This document shows, one piece after another, positions 54,145 through 62,539 of a DNA stretch of 64,000 nt. Both the position numbers and the translations under genes were made by a program. The notes under the pieces were generated by a model. The model saw only the letters and a list, made by a program, of their open reading frames with translations. It was not told the DNA's origin and ran no database searches. How positions within the stretch are numbered: position 1 is the first letter of the stretch; every line of letters begins with the position of its first letter. The DNA comes from Bacillus atrophaeus (GTDB taxonomy: Bacteria; Bacillota; Bacilli; Bacillales; Bacillaceae). Where the stretch lies: contig NZ_LSBB01000001.1 of assembly GCF_001584335.1 (NCBI RefSeq), forward strand, positions 496,001 through 560,000, given 5' to 3'.

Positions 54145-55401
54145 TTAATAAGAAGAACCAGTTGTTGAATTTGTAGTACTATCGGAACTTGAACTGCCGG
54201 AGCTGCTATTGCTGTAGCTGTCTGGGCTTGAACTGCTTGTAGAATCATCAGTACCGGTCGTTCCGGACGTCGAGCCGCTGGAATTGCCTGTGCTTCCGGA
54301 CGTCGAGCCGCTGGAGTTATCGGTGCCTGTACTCCCGGATGTCGAGCTGGCCGAATCATCAGTGCCGGTGCCGTCAGCAGTTGAACTGCTGCTTTCCGGC
54401 GTATAGTCTAAATAATCTTGAAGCTCCTTCTGAAGATTGGCAAGGTTGGTAGCATCCGGTTCAAAGTAATACGTTCCTTTGGTGCTGGTCGTGCCCCCTA
54501 AATAGAGATCAGACCCTGTGATTTTTAATGTTTCTGTGTTTTTGCTGGAAAATCCGCTGTAAATTTGCTGCAATGCTAAACCTTCAGTGATTCGAATATT
54601 TGTTTCAACGTTTTTGCTCGCTGTTTGTGCAATTTTATCAATCTTTGCAATGTTGCTTGCTTTAGACATTTGATCGATGATGGCATTCAAGATCTGCTTT
54701 TGTCTGTCATTACGTCCAAAGTCTCCGCGCTTATCTTGTTTTCTCATACGTGCATAAGCAAGTGCTTCCTCACCGTCTAAATGCATTTTGCCTTTAGTAA
54801 AATAGATCTTTTTAGACTTATCAACGTCACTTTTTTCATTGAAATCGAAAGGAACATCTACATCAATTCCCCCAACCTCATTAATTACGTCTTTAAAACC
54901 GTCAAAATCTACTGTTACATATTTATCAATCGGTATTTGTAAGAAGTCTTCAACAGTCTCAACAGTTTCTTCTTTTCCGCCTTTACTGTATGCTGCATTT
55001 ATCTTCGTTTTATTTCCTGTTGTATCACCGTGCAGCTGAACCCGTGTATCACGAGGAATACTCAGCATTTTCATCGTTTTCTTTTTTGGGTCGAGAGTGA
55101 CGACGATAAGAGAATCGGATCTGCCTTTTTCGCCTTTTGTCGAATAATCTTCAATTCCCATAAATAAGATGGAAAATGGTTTTTTCTTCATATCAACCAC
55201 TTCGCTCCGAAGATCTGATTTATCTCCCCGTGAGAGTGCGTCGTACGAATCATCCGCGGCACTGATGGTTTTGTATAATTTATATCCGCCCAGCCCGACA
55301 ACAACTAATAAGGCAAGGACAAACAGCACTAAGATTCTCTTGAAAATTATCTTTCGTTTACTCTTCTTTTTACGTACCCGTACTCTTACACGTTCAGCCA
55401 T
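54145..55401 (-). CDS. tagV: LCP-family teichoic acid ligase TagV (YvhJ)
   Basis: This third LCP protein of the window has 418 residues. It has a basic start, a membrane span (ILVLFVLALLVVVGLGGY) and an LCP domain with ILFMGIEDYS, RSDSLIVVTL, LSIPRDTRVQL and YARMRKQDKRGDFGRNDRQ. The last 82 residues (337-418) are almost only Ser, Gly, Thr and Asp in imperfect repeats (SGSTSGSTG), a disordered outside tail. TagV of 168 is somewhat shorter as I recall, so the tail is variable. Its ATG overlaps the yvyE stop by one base. Confidence 0.93.
   Translation of the reverse strand: MAERVRVRVRKKKSKRKIIFKRILVLFVLALLVVVGLGGYKLYKTISAADDSYDALSRGDKSDLRSEVVDMKKKPFSILFMGIEDYSTKGEKGRSDSLIVVTLDPKKKTMKMLSIPRDTRVQLHGDTTGNKTKINAAYSKGGKEETVETVEDFLQIPIDKYVTVDFDGFKDVINEVGGIDVDVPFDFNEKSDVDKSKKIYFTKGKMHLDGEEALAYARMRKQDKRGDFGRNDRQKQILNAIIDQMSKASNIAKIDKIAQTASKNVETNIRITEGLALQQIYSGFSSKNTETLKITGSDLYLGGTTSTKGTYYFEPDATNLANLQKELQDYLDYTPESSSSTADGTGTDDSASSTSGSTGTDNSSGSTSGSTGNSSGSTSGTTGTDDSTSSSSPDSYSNSSSGSSSSDSTTNSTTGSSY
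54148..54393 (-). repeat. Ser/Gly/Thr-coding low-complexity repeat (tagV tail)
   Basis: The 3' end of tagV consists of imperfect repeats encoding STSGSTGTD-like units; the stretch around GACGTCGAGCCGCTGG is present twice on the plus strand (54268 and 54300 regions). Such tracts change length by slippage or unequal exchange. Confidence 0.75.
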
Positions 55402-56054
55402 TATTCTGTCTCCTTTAGATGGTTGACGACTTTTTCAAGATACGTCAAATCTCCTTCTGTATTATCACCTTTTCCATTTGTTAAATCCGTAATCCATTCA
55501 GAGAAGGCTTGTTTCTCTTTCTCTTCTACGTATGTCTCAAATTCGACGTGTTCCGCATAATGGATTTCTTTTAGCTGATAAGGCGATTCTCTTAATTCAT
55601 TTTCTACTTTTCCGAGCCATGTGTAATCGACAGAAGTATGCATGATCCTCATCAGCTTCCGCTCAACGACTCCTATATGATTTAAACCCTCAGACACTGA
55701 CTTTCCATAAGCGCGAATCAGTCCGCCCGCACCAAGCTTAATTCCTCCGAAGTACCGTGTTACAACAGCGCAAGTATCCTTGAGTCCGCGTTTTTTCAAT
55801 ACCTCAAGCATAGGCACGCCGGCTGTGCCGCTTGGCTCTCCGTCGTCATTCGCTTTTTGGATATGATCGGTTTCGCCAATCATATAAGCAGAACAGTTAT
55901 GGGTGGCATTCCAGTGCTGTTTCTTTATATCCTGAATAAATTCCTGTGCCTCTTTTTCAGAAGAAACACGGCTTAAATGGCAGATAAACCGTGATTTTTC
56001 AATCACAATTTCGTGTTCACCTGCTTCTTTCACAGTTAAATAGCTGTGCAGCAT
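55401..56054 (-). CDS. yvyE: YvyE, IMPACT/UPF0029 family protein
   Basis: This protein of 217 residues belongs to the YigZ/IMPACT family: HNCSAYMIG, NDDGEPSGTAGVPMLEVL and VVTRYFGGIKLGAGGLIRAY are its signature segments, and a C-terminal ferredoxin-like domain follows. Relatives act in translation-related stress in eukaryotes; the bacterial role is not settled. ATG 56054 follows CAGGAGG and gives the 168 length; the frame is open further to 56222. Transcribed with tagV. Confidence 0.92.
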   Translation of the reverse strand: MLHSYLTVKEAGEHEIVIEKSRFICHLSRVSSEKEAQEFIQDIKKQHWNATHNCSAYMIGETDHIQKANDDGEPSGTAGVPMLEVLKKRGLKDTCAVVTRYFGGIKLGAGGLIRAYGKSVSEGLNHIGVVERKLMRIMHTSVDYTWLGKVENELRESPYQLKEIHYAEHVEFETYVEEKEKQAFSEWITDLTNGKGDNTEGDLTYLEKVVNHLKETE

Positions 56055-56271
56055 GCTTGCTGACCCTCCTGACAGGCATAAATACCTGCTTTTACAAATT
56101 CGAACAGGCTTTAGAATTTTTGTGCGTATTTTGTTATTATTAGAATAAGAAAATATATAAAAATGTTTTTTTCTAGAATATACGCATTCTTTCATTATAA
56201 TTCGACACAAATTGCAGATCAATTACATTTATAATAAAAATATATGACATCACCGTTACGGAGGGAGATCT

Positions 56272-57435
56272 ATGAATAAAACAAAGATGGATTCCAAAGT
56301 GCTGGACTCTATTCTAATGAAGATGCTAAAGACCGTTGACGGGAGCAAGGACGAGGTTTTTCAGATCGGGGAACAGTCCCGCCAGCAGTATGAGCAGCTG
56401 GTTGAAGAATTGAAACAAATCAAACAGCAGGTATATGAAGTGATTGACCTTGGTGATAAGCTAGAAGTGCATACCCGCCATGCCAGAAACCGTTTATCAG
56501 AGGTCAGCCGCAATTTTCATAGATTCAGTGAAGAGGAAATCCGCAATGCCTATGAAAAAGCACATAAACTTCAAGTCGAACTGACAATGATTCAGCAGCG
56601 TGAAAAGCAGCTGCGGGAGCGCAGGGATGATTTAGAACGCAGGCTGTTAGGCCTTCAGGAAATTATTGAACGGTCAGAATCGTTAGTCAGCCAAATTACT
56701 GTGGTGTTAAACTATCTGAATCAAGATTTGCGGCAAGTCGGGTTGCTTCTTGCAGACGCTCAGGCGAAACAGGATTTTGGATTGAGGATTATTGAAGCCC
56801 AAGAAGAAGAAAGAAAAAGAGTTTCCAGAGAAATTCATGACGGTCCCGCGCAGATGCTGGCAAATGTGATGATGAGATCTGAATTAATCGAACGAATCTT
56901 TCGCGACCGGGGGACTGAAGACGGTTTTCAGGAAATTAAAAATCTGCGGCAAAATGTGCGAAATGCCCTTTACGAAGTCAGAAGGATTATATATGATTTA
57001 AGACCGATGGCTCTAGATGATTTGGGTCTGATCCCCACGCTGAGAAAATATCTTTATACAACCGAGGAGTACAACGGAAAGGTCAAAATACATTTTCAGT
57101 GCATCGGTGATACGGAAGACAAGCGAATTGCGCCACAGTTTGAAGTCGCGCTCTTCAGGCTCGCACAGGAAGCAGTGACTAACGCGTTAAAGCATTCAGA
57201 ATCAGAAGAAATAACAGTCAAAGTTGAGGTCACAAAAGATTTTGTTATCTTAATGATAAAGGATAACGGAAAAGGCTTTGATGTGAAGGATACTAAACAG
57301 AAAAAGAATAAATCATTTGGTTTGCTTGGGATGAAAGAGAGAGTAGATTTGCTTGAGGGGACTATTACGATAGACTCTAAAATAGGTCTTGGGACATTCA
57401 TCATGATAAAGGTTCCGTTATCTCTTACTCTATAA
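56272..57435 (+). CDS. degS: Sensor histidine kinase DegS
   Basis: This cytoplasmic two-component kinase of 387 residues has a long coiled-coil sensor part (residues 30-160), a HisKA_3 domain with the phosphorylated His189 (SREIHDGPAQML) and an ATPase domain (EAVTNALKHS, DNGKGFD, FGLLGMKERV). Residue numbering of His189 is the same as in 168 and most positions are identical. It phosphorylates DegU; the pair controls exoenzymes, competence, motility, biofilm and gamma-PGA. ATG 56272 follows CGGAGGGAG. Confidence 0.98.
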   Translation: MNKTKMDSKVLDSILMKMLKTVDGSKDEVFQIGEQSRQQYEQLVEELKQIKQQVYEVIDLGDKLEVHTRHARNRLSEVSRNFHRFSEEEIRNAYEKAHKLQVELTMIQQREKQLRERRDDLERRLLGLQEIIERSESLVSQITVVLNYLNQDLRQVGLLLADAQAKQDFGLRIIEAQEEERKRVSREIHDGPAQMLANVMMRSELIERIFRDRGTEDGFQEIKNLRQNVRNALYEVRRIIYDLRPMALDDLGLIPTLRKYLYTTEEYNGKVKIHFQCIGDTEDKRIAPQFEVALFRLAQEAVTNALKHSESEEITVKVEVTKDFVILMIKDNGKGFDVKDTKQKKNKSFGLLGMKERVDLLEGTITIDSKIGLGTFIMIKVPLSLTL

Positions 57436-57511
57436 TTTGTAAAATAGAGCCAAAAGGCATATTGACCGAATAGCAGACTATATAGAACAATAACATAAGG
57501 AGGCGTGGCTT

Positions 57512-58201
57512 GTGACTAAAGTAAATATTGTTATTATCGACGACCATCAATTATTTCGTGAAGGTGTTAAGCGAATATTAGATTTTGAACCTACCTTTGA
57601 AGTGGTAGCAGAAGGTGACGATGGAGATGAGGCAGCTCGTATTGTTGAGCACTATCATCCTGACGTAGTCATTATGGATATTAATATGCCGAATGTAAAT
57701 GGTGTGGAAGCTACTAAGCAGCTTGTAGAGCTGTATCCAGAATCAAAAGTAATTATCTTGTCTATTCATGATGATGAAAATTATGTGACACATGCCTTAA
57801 AAACAGGCGCAAGAGGTTATCTGCTGAAAGAAATGGACGCTGATACTTTAATCGAAGCAGTTAAAGTGGTGGCGGAAGGCGGTTCATATCTCCATCCGAA
57901 GGTCACTCACAATCTTGTAAACGAGTTTCGACGTCTTGCAACAAGCGGAGTTTCTGCCCATCCTCAGCATGAGGTTTATCCGGAAATTCGGAGACCATTA
58001 CATATTCTAACCAGGCGGGAATGTGAAGTGCTGCAAATGCTTGCAGACGGTAAAAGCAACCGCGGTATAGGCGAATCACTATTTATCAGTGAAAAAACAG
58101 TCAAAAATCATGTCAGCAATATTTTGCAAAAAATGAACGTAAACGATCGGACGCAAGCAGTTGTGGTCGCGATTAAAAATGGCTGGGTAGAAATGAGATA
58201 G
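57512..58201 (+). CDS. degU: Response regulator DegU
   Basis: This regulator of 229 residues has a receiver domain with acidic pocket (IIDDHQLF), phosphorylated Asp56 (VIMDINMP) and conserved Thr/Lys (LKEMD), and a LuxR-type HTH (about residues 165-225; [28 protein letters not shown]). In B. subtilis DegU-P activates pgs and degradative enzymes, and unphosphorylated DegU helps ComK. Starts with GTG 57512 behind AAGGAGGCG. It may have its own promoter in the 76-base gap to degS (TTGACC at 57462), but the spacing seen is poor. Confidence 0.98.
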
Positions 58202-58208
58202 GATAAGC

Positions 58209-58238
58209 GAGACTTGCCTTTTATGGCAGGTCTTTTTT
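58209..58238 (+). terminator. Terminator of degSU
   Basis: AGACTTGCC / GGCAGGTCT stem (one G-T pair), six-base loop, six T. Confidence 0.85.
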
Positions 58239-58307
58239 ATAATGAAAAATATTTGTATTCTTATATATGAAAAAGATTAAGTAACCTATAAGGCAGGTAA
58301 CAAAGAC

Positions 58308-59150
58308 ATGAAGATTGCTGTGGTAACAGACAGTACCTCGTATATTCCTAAAGAAATAAGAGAGCAGAATTATATACATATGATTCCTCTTAATGTTGTA
58401 TTCGGAAACGAATCCTATCGTGAGGAAACAGAAATCGATTGGCGAAGCTTTTACAAGGAAGTAAAAAAACATGATGAGCTTCCCACAACATCACAGCCGG
58501 CCTTTGGTGAGCTGCTTGCTTTGTATGAAGAGCTTGGAAAAACGTACGATGCCGTTATTAGCATTCATCTTTCAAGCGGGATAAGCGGCACATACAACAG
58601 TGCGGCCTCTGCTAATGCAATGGTGGATAATATTGAAGTTTATCCGTTTGACTCTGAGATAAGCTGTCTTGTCCAAGGCTTTTTTGCAATTAAAGCAGCG
58701 CAGTTGATTAAAAGCGGATACGCTCCTGAAGACATTATAAAAGAGCTGGATGAAATGAAAAAAACACAGCGGGCGTATTTTATGGTCGATGATTTAGCCC
58801 ATCTTCAGCGAGGCGGGCGTTTAAGCAGCGCACAGGCTTTTATTGGGGGCCTTCTAAAGGTAAAGCCTATTTTGCATTTTGACAATAAGCTAATTGTTCC
58901 TTTTGAAAAGATCCGAACACGTAAAAAAGCGATTTTGCGGATATATGAGCTTTTGGAAGAAGACGCAAGCAAAGGATTGCCGATGAAGGCGGCCGTAATC
59001 CATGCCAACAGGGAAGAAGAAGCTGATGAAATCATTAAAGAGCTTTCTGCAAAGTATCCGCACGTCGATTTTTATAAGAGTTACTTTGGCGCGGTTATCG
59101 GCACGCATCTGGGCGAAGGCGCGATCGGTATCGGCTGGTGTTTTATGTAA
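58308..59150 (+). CDS. yviA: DegV-family fatty-acid-binding protein YviA
   Basis: This protein of 280 residues belongs to the DegV family, which binds fatty acids. The family start IAVVTDSTSYIP, the ligand-site TSQPAFGELL and SIHLSSGISGTYNSA, and the GGRLSSAQAFIGGLLKVKPIL segment are present. In Gram-positive bacteria DegV proteins present fatty acids to kinases (FakB-type role); this is inferred here. Single gene between degU and comFA as in 168. Confidence 0.92.
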   Translation: MKIAVVTDSTSYIPKEIREQNYIHMIPLNVVFGNESYREETEIDWRSFYKEVKKHDELPTTSQPAFGELLALYEELGKTYDAVISIHLSSGISGTYNSAASANAMVDNIEVYPFDSEISCLVQGFFAIKAAQLIKSGYAPEDIIKELDEMKKTQRAYFMVDDLAHLQRGGRLSSAQAFIGGLLKVKPILHFDNKLIVPFEKIRTRKKAILRIYELLEEDASKGLPMKAAVIHANREEEADEIIKELSAKYPHVDFYKSYFGAVIGTHLGEGAIGIGWCFM

Positions 59151-59156
59151 TCAGAA

Positions 59157-59187
59157 ATCTCCGTTTTAGAGACGGAGGTTTTTTTAT
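59157..59187 (+). terminator. Terminator of yviA
   Basis: CTCCGT / ACGGAG stem with a short loop, then seven T. Confidence 0.85.
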
Positions 59188-59203
59188 ATTCTGTTTTTTT
59201 AGA

Positions 59204-59233
59204 TTGGACAGAGAATTTTCGGTCAGGCATACT
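59204..59233 (+). promoter_or_regulatory. Candidate comF promoter
   Basis: TTGGAC (59204-59209), spacer 18, CATACT (59228-59233). Start close to the AAGGAGG ribosome binding site of comFA. comF is ComK-dependent in B. subtilis; a clear pair of ComK AT-boxes was not recognised, though the upstream DNA is T-rich. Confidence 0.4.
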
Positions 59234-59256
59234 TTTTCCCAAGGAGGCAGTGCGTT

Positions 59257-60654
59257 ATGCAGACTGAGTTGGAAAAGAAACCTTTATTCTCTGCTGATCT
59301 GCAGCAGTTCCTTCATCACCGCCACTTGCTTAGAACTGAAATCCCATTCTCTGAGGAACTTATCAACTGGCATATTGAGCATGGTTTTATTTCCGCTGAA
59401 AAATCAATCATCAAAAATAAAAAGGGTTATTTGTGTAACAGGTGCGGCCAAAATGATAAGCGGTATTTTTCCTCCTACTGGTCATGCTCAGATGAAAAAA
59501 ATCAAATGTATTGCCGTTCGTGTGTCATGATGGGAAGAGTAAGCGAGAACATTTTCTTATATTCATGGATAAAGGAGGTGGAAGCAAGCTGGCAGCCTAT
59601 AAAGCTTACTTGGGAAGGTAAACTCTCTCTTGGACAGCAAAAAGCGGCGGATATTTTAATTGACGCGATAACTAAAAGGGAAGAGCTTCTTATTTGGGCT
59701 GTTTGCGGCGCAGGTAAAACCGAAATATTATTCCCGGGCATTGAGTTTGCGTTAAATCAGGGATTTCGCGTATGTATTGCAACACCGCGCACCGATGTCG
59801 TACTAGAGCTTACTCCAAGGCTGAAAACCGCCTTTCAGACCACAAAGGTCTCAGCCCTTTACGGAGGGAGTGAAGATAAAGGGAGCCTGTCCCCGCTGAT
59901 GATTTCAACGACACATCAGCTATTACGTTACAAAGAAGCATTTGACGTCATCATCATAGACGAAGTTGATGCTTTTCCTTATTCTGCTGATCAAACTCTC
60001 CAGTTTGCTGTTCAAAAAGCAAGAAAGAAAAACAGCACCCTCATTTATTTAAGTGCAACACCTTCCAAAGAATTAAAAAAGAAAGCGCATATAGGGAAGT
60101 TAAACTCGGTTCGCATACCCGCAAGACATCACCGGAAACCATTGCCTGAACCACGTTTTTGCTGGTGCGGAAACTGGCAAAAAAAATTAGCCGGAAGCAA
60201 AATTCCGAAACAGGTGAAAATATGGGTAGAACAGCATGTGAAAGTAGGCAGACCTGTTTTTTTATTTGTGCCGTCTGTTTCCGTTTTAGAGAAAGTTACT
60301 GCCTGTTTCGCCGGCATGAGATATCGGACAGCGGGTGTGCATGCGGAAGATAAGAACCGTAAAGAGAAAGTGCAGCAATTCAGGGACGGCCGGCTTGATG
60401 TATTAATCACAACGACCATATTAGAAAGAGGAGTTACTATTCCAATGGTGCAGACTGGCGTATTGGGAGCTGAATCGCCTATATTTACTGAGAGCGCACT
60501 CGTCCAAATCGCCGGGAGGACAGGGCGGCATAAAAAACATGCTCAGGGTGACGTCATATATTTTCACTTTGGAAAAACAAAGAGTATGATAGATGCCAGA
60601 AATCATATAAACGAAATGAATAAATTGGCAAGAAAAAACGAATTAATAGACTAG
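59257..60654 (+). CDS. comFA: DNA uptake helicase-like ATPase ComFA
   Basis: This late competence ATPase of 465 residues powers single-strand DNA entry. Residues about 58-92 hold a four-cysteine zinc site (CNRCGQ ... CRSC), followed by DEAD-box-type motifs: Walker A VCGAGKTE (about 149-156), IIDEVDAF (motif II as DEVD), LSATPSKE (III) and a helicase C part with TTTILERGVT and IAGRTGRH (VI). ATG 59257 follows CCAAGGAGG. It begins the comFA-FB-FC operon. Confidence 0.96.
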   Translation: MQTELEKKPLFSADLQQFLHHRHLLRTEIPFSEELINWHIEHGFISAEKSIIKNKKGYLCNRCGQNDKRYFSSYWSCSDEKNQMYCRSCVMMGRVSENIFLYSWIKEVEASWQPIKLTWEGKLSLGQQKAADILIDAITKREELLIWAVCGAGKTEILFPGIEFALNQGFRVCIATPRTDVVLELTPRLKTAFQTTKVSALYGGSEDKGSLSPLMISTTHQLLRYKEAFDVIIIDEVDAFPYSADQTLQFAVQKARKKNSTLIYLSATPSKELKKKAHIGKLNSVRIPARHHRKPLPEPRFCWCGNWQKKLAGSKIPKQVKIWVEQHVKVGRPVFLFVPSVSVLEKVTACFAGMRYRTAGVHAEDKNRKEKVQQFRDGRLDVLITTTILERGVTIPMVQTGVLGAESPIFTESALVQIAGRTGRHKKHAQGDVIYFHFGKTKSMIDARNHINEMNKLARKNELID

Positions 60655-60710
60655 TTAATTTGTAAAAATATGTTACAGTATACTCAAACATTCAACGAGG
60701 AGCTGTAAAA

Positions 60711-61007
60711 ATGCTTGTCAATTCAAAAGAAATCGTGATGAAAGAGCTTCTTGACCGTTATATTGATCAGCTTCATATGAAATGCACATGCCCAATATGC
60801 AAGAATGATGTACTGGCACTTTCTTTAAACCAAGTGAAACCAAGCTATGTTACAGATAAAAAAAAGATTGCGTATAACAAAGCCGAACTTGTTGATAAAC
60901 AGAAAAATACGGCGATGCTTGTTATATTGGCTGAATCGGCTGCTATCGTGTCAGCCGGCCCAGGCGATAATTGTGTGACGAAAAAAAGAGAGGAGCAAAA
61001 AAGCTGA
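60711..61007 (+). CDS. comFB: Late competence protein ComFB
   Basis: This small protein of 98 residues has a Cys cluster CTCPIC (zinc site) in the segment MKCTCPICKNDVLALSLNQVKPSYV, the ComFB family hallmark. It binds zinc and, in some relatives, cyclic di-nucleotides; its role in competence is minor. ATG 60711 follows GAGGAGCTG. Its stop TGA overlaps the proposed comFC start (CTGA). Confidence 0.92.
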   Translation: MLVNSKEIVMKELLDRYIDQLHMKCTCPICKNDVLALSLNQVKPSYVTDKKKIAYNKAELVDKQKNTAMLVILAESAAIVSAGPGDNCVTKKREEQKS

Positions 61008-61693
61008 ACTGCTTATTGTGTGATTCGCAGTTTTCTCAATCTCTTACGTGGAGATCTTTATTTTTATTAGAGCCGGACGAAAAGGTCTGTCATCCGTGCA
61101 AAAAACAATTACAAAGGATCGCAGGAACGGTTTGCCCTTCATGCGGCAGACCTCAAAACACAAATGAAAAATGCCCCGATTGCACCGAATGGGAATCAAG
61201 GATTGATAGAGGCTTCCTTTTAAGCCGAAACCGTTCTGTTTATTTATATAATGAGATGATGAAAGAATCGCTGGCCCGTTTTAAATTCAGAGGAGACGCA
61301 AAGCTTTTGCATGTTTTTAAGACTGATTTTGTATCGGAATTTTCAACTGTCTATCCTGAAAAAAGCTATGTGCTCATTCCAATCCCGCTGAGTGAGGAAC
61401 GGAAAGCAGAGCGCGGGTTTAACCAGTCAGAGCTTCTGGCGAAATGTTTAGACCGGCCCATCATTCATTCCCTAACCCGTCTGGATAATGAAAAACAATC
61501 CAAGAAAAACAAAGCGGAACGGCTCCTTTTCAAACGTGTTTTTGATACTGAAATCAATTCCGTTGGAGATATGGATGTCATATTAATCGATGATCTTTAT
61601 ACCACTGGCGCTACCTTACACCATGCAGCCCGCTGTTTATTGGAAAAAGGAAAAGCAGGCTCTGTGTCCTCTTTTACTTTAATCAGAAGCTAA
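61004..61693 (+). CDS. comFC: Late competence phosphoribosyltransferase-like protein ComFC (CTG start)
   Basis: This protein of 229 residues, exactly the size of ComFC in 168, has an N-terminal zinc ribbon (CLLC, CHPC, CPSCGRPQ, CPDC) and a phosphoribosyltransferase fold with VLIPIPLSEERKAERGFNQSELLAK and the PRPP loop VILIDDLYTTGATL. It is needed for late DNA uptake and integration. The start seems to be CTG 61004: GAGAGGAG lies eight bases upstream and it overlaps the comFB stop as ATGA would. The only other upstream in-frame start, TTG 60971, has no clear ribosome binding site. Confidence 0.9.
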   Translation: MNCLLCDSQFSQSLTWRSLFLLEPDEKVCHPCKKQLQRIAGTVCPSCGRPQNTNEKCPDCTEWESRIDRGFLLSRNRSVYLYNEMMKESLARFKFRGDAKLLHVFKTDFVSEFSTVYPEKSYVLIPIPLSEERKAERGFNQSELLAKCLDRPIIHSLTRLDNEKQSKKNKAERLLFKRVFDTEINSVGDMDVILIDDLYTTGATLHHAARCLLEKGKAGSVSSFTLIRS

Positions 61694-61717
61694 ATCATTC
61701 TGTATTTGTGCCGATAT
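61691..61717 (+). promoter_or_regulatory. SigD promoter of yvyF-flgM-flgN-flgK
   Basis: TAAA (61691-61694), spacer 15, GCCGATAT (61710-61717): a perfect match to the SigD consensus. The -35 box contains the comFC stop codon. It drives the late flagellar operon. Confidence 0.9.
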
Positions 61718-61764
61718 AATTTTTAGAAATATAACAGGCATATTAAAGAATAGGAGTTAAAACG

Positions 61765-62184
61765 ATGGGTGAACTGGCGAATTGTCCAAAGTGCAATGCT
61801 TTATTTTTAAAAACAAAGCTGCAAACTGTATGTCAGGCGTGTATTAAGGAAGAAGAAAAAGCATTTGAAACTGTATATAAATTTTTAAGAAAACAAGAAA
61901 ACCGGCAATCCACACTTAACCGCATTACCGAGGAAACAGGTGTGGAAGAAGAGCTGATTTTAAAATTCATCAGACAAAAAAGAATTCAAATCACTCATCT
62001 TCCGAATTTGGCATATCCTTGTGAAAGGTGCGGTACATCAATACGGGAAGGCAAATTCTGCAAGGCTTGCCAGTCAGATATTGAGGGGCAAATGGACCGT
62101 TTGAACCAAGAGATCGCTTCGAAATCAAAGGGTGGAAATGGTTCTAAAGACACATACTATGCCTATAATACCAAAAACAGCTGA
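61765..62184 (+). CDS. yvyF: Flagellar operon protein YvyF
   Basis: This protein of 139 residues has an N-terminal zinc-binding part (CPKCNALF ... CQAC) and a C-terminal CERCG ... CKAC pair, with a helix-turn-helix-like middle (TLNRITEETGVEEELILKFI). It is the TIGR03826-type flagellar operon protein, found upstream of flgM in Bacillus; it acts as a regulator of flagellar gene expression by position. ATG 61765 follows TAGGAG. Confidence 0.9.
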   Translation: MGELANCPKCNALFLKTKLQTVCQACIKEEEKAFETVYKFLRKQENRQSTLNRITEETGVEEELILKFIRQKRIQITHLPNLAYPCERCGTSIREGKFCKACQSDIEGQMDRLNQEIASKSKGGNGSKDTYYAYNTKNS

Positions 62185-62189
62185 TTCCC

Positions 62190-62216
62190 TAAACTAACTG
62201 AAAACGCAGTCGATAA
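62190..62216 (+). promoter_or_regulatory. SigD promoter of flgM
   Basis: TAAA (62190-62193), spacer 15, GTCGATAA (62209-62216), six of eight -10 positions. It would give flgM and downstream genes a second SigD promoter, so that the anti-sigma factor is under its own target. Confidence 0.7.
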
Positions 62217-62263
62217 AAGGGTTAGATTGTTTAAAGACTGCAACGGAAAGCGAGAGGAATCCT

Positions 62264-62524
62264 ATGAAAATCAATCAATTTGGAACACAATCCGTTAATC
62301 CATATCAAAAAAATTACGATAAACAAGCCGTGCAAAAAACATCTGCACAGCCTAAAGATAAAGTTGAAATTTCTTCACAGGCAAAAGAACTCCAAAATGC
62401 ATCAGACATTAAGTCTCGTCAGGAAAAAATTGCACAGCTAAAAGCCGAGATTGAAAACGGGTCCTATAAAGTGGACGGAAACAGCATTGCGGAAAACATG
62501 GTGAATTTTTATAAAAAGCAATAA
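62264..62524 (+). CDS. flgM: Anti-sigma-D factor FlgM
   Basis: This protein of 86 residues is the FlgM anti-sigma factor that holds SigD until the hook-basal body is complete. An N-terminal disordered part ([14 protein letters not shown]) is followed by the conserved C-terminal SigD-binding region ([21 protein letters not shown] ... [11 protein letters not shown]). ATG 62264 follows GAGAGGAA. Length is near that in 168 (88). Confidence 0.95.
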   Translation: MKINQFGTQSVNPYQKNYDKQAVQKTSAQPKDKVEISSQAKELQNASDIKSRQEKIAQLKAEIENGSYKVDGNSIAENMVNFYKKQ

Positions 62525-62539
62525 AAAAGGAGAAAGCCG

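Noticed and set aside
54148..54393. Short repeats that could be read as a CRISPR or satellite array
   Set aside because: The repeats are in frame with tagV and encode its Ser/Gly/Thr tail; no constant repeat with unique spacers.
55169..55426. Ser/Thr-rich plus-strand frame opposite tagV
   Set aside because: Antisense to the conserved TagV membrane and LCP domain; no start signal.
57436..57511. Separate degU promoter
   Set aside because: TTGACC is present, but the possible -10 boxes sit 13 or 15 bases away; not convincing from sequence alone.
59161..59256. ComK box upstream of comFA
   Set aside because: T-rich tracts are present, but no pair of AAAA-N5-TTTT elements with correct spacing could be recognised, so it is not listed as a site.
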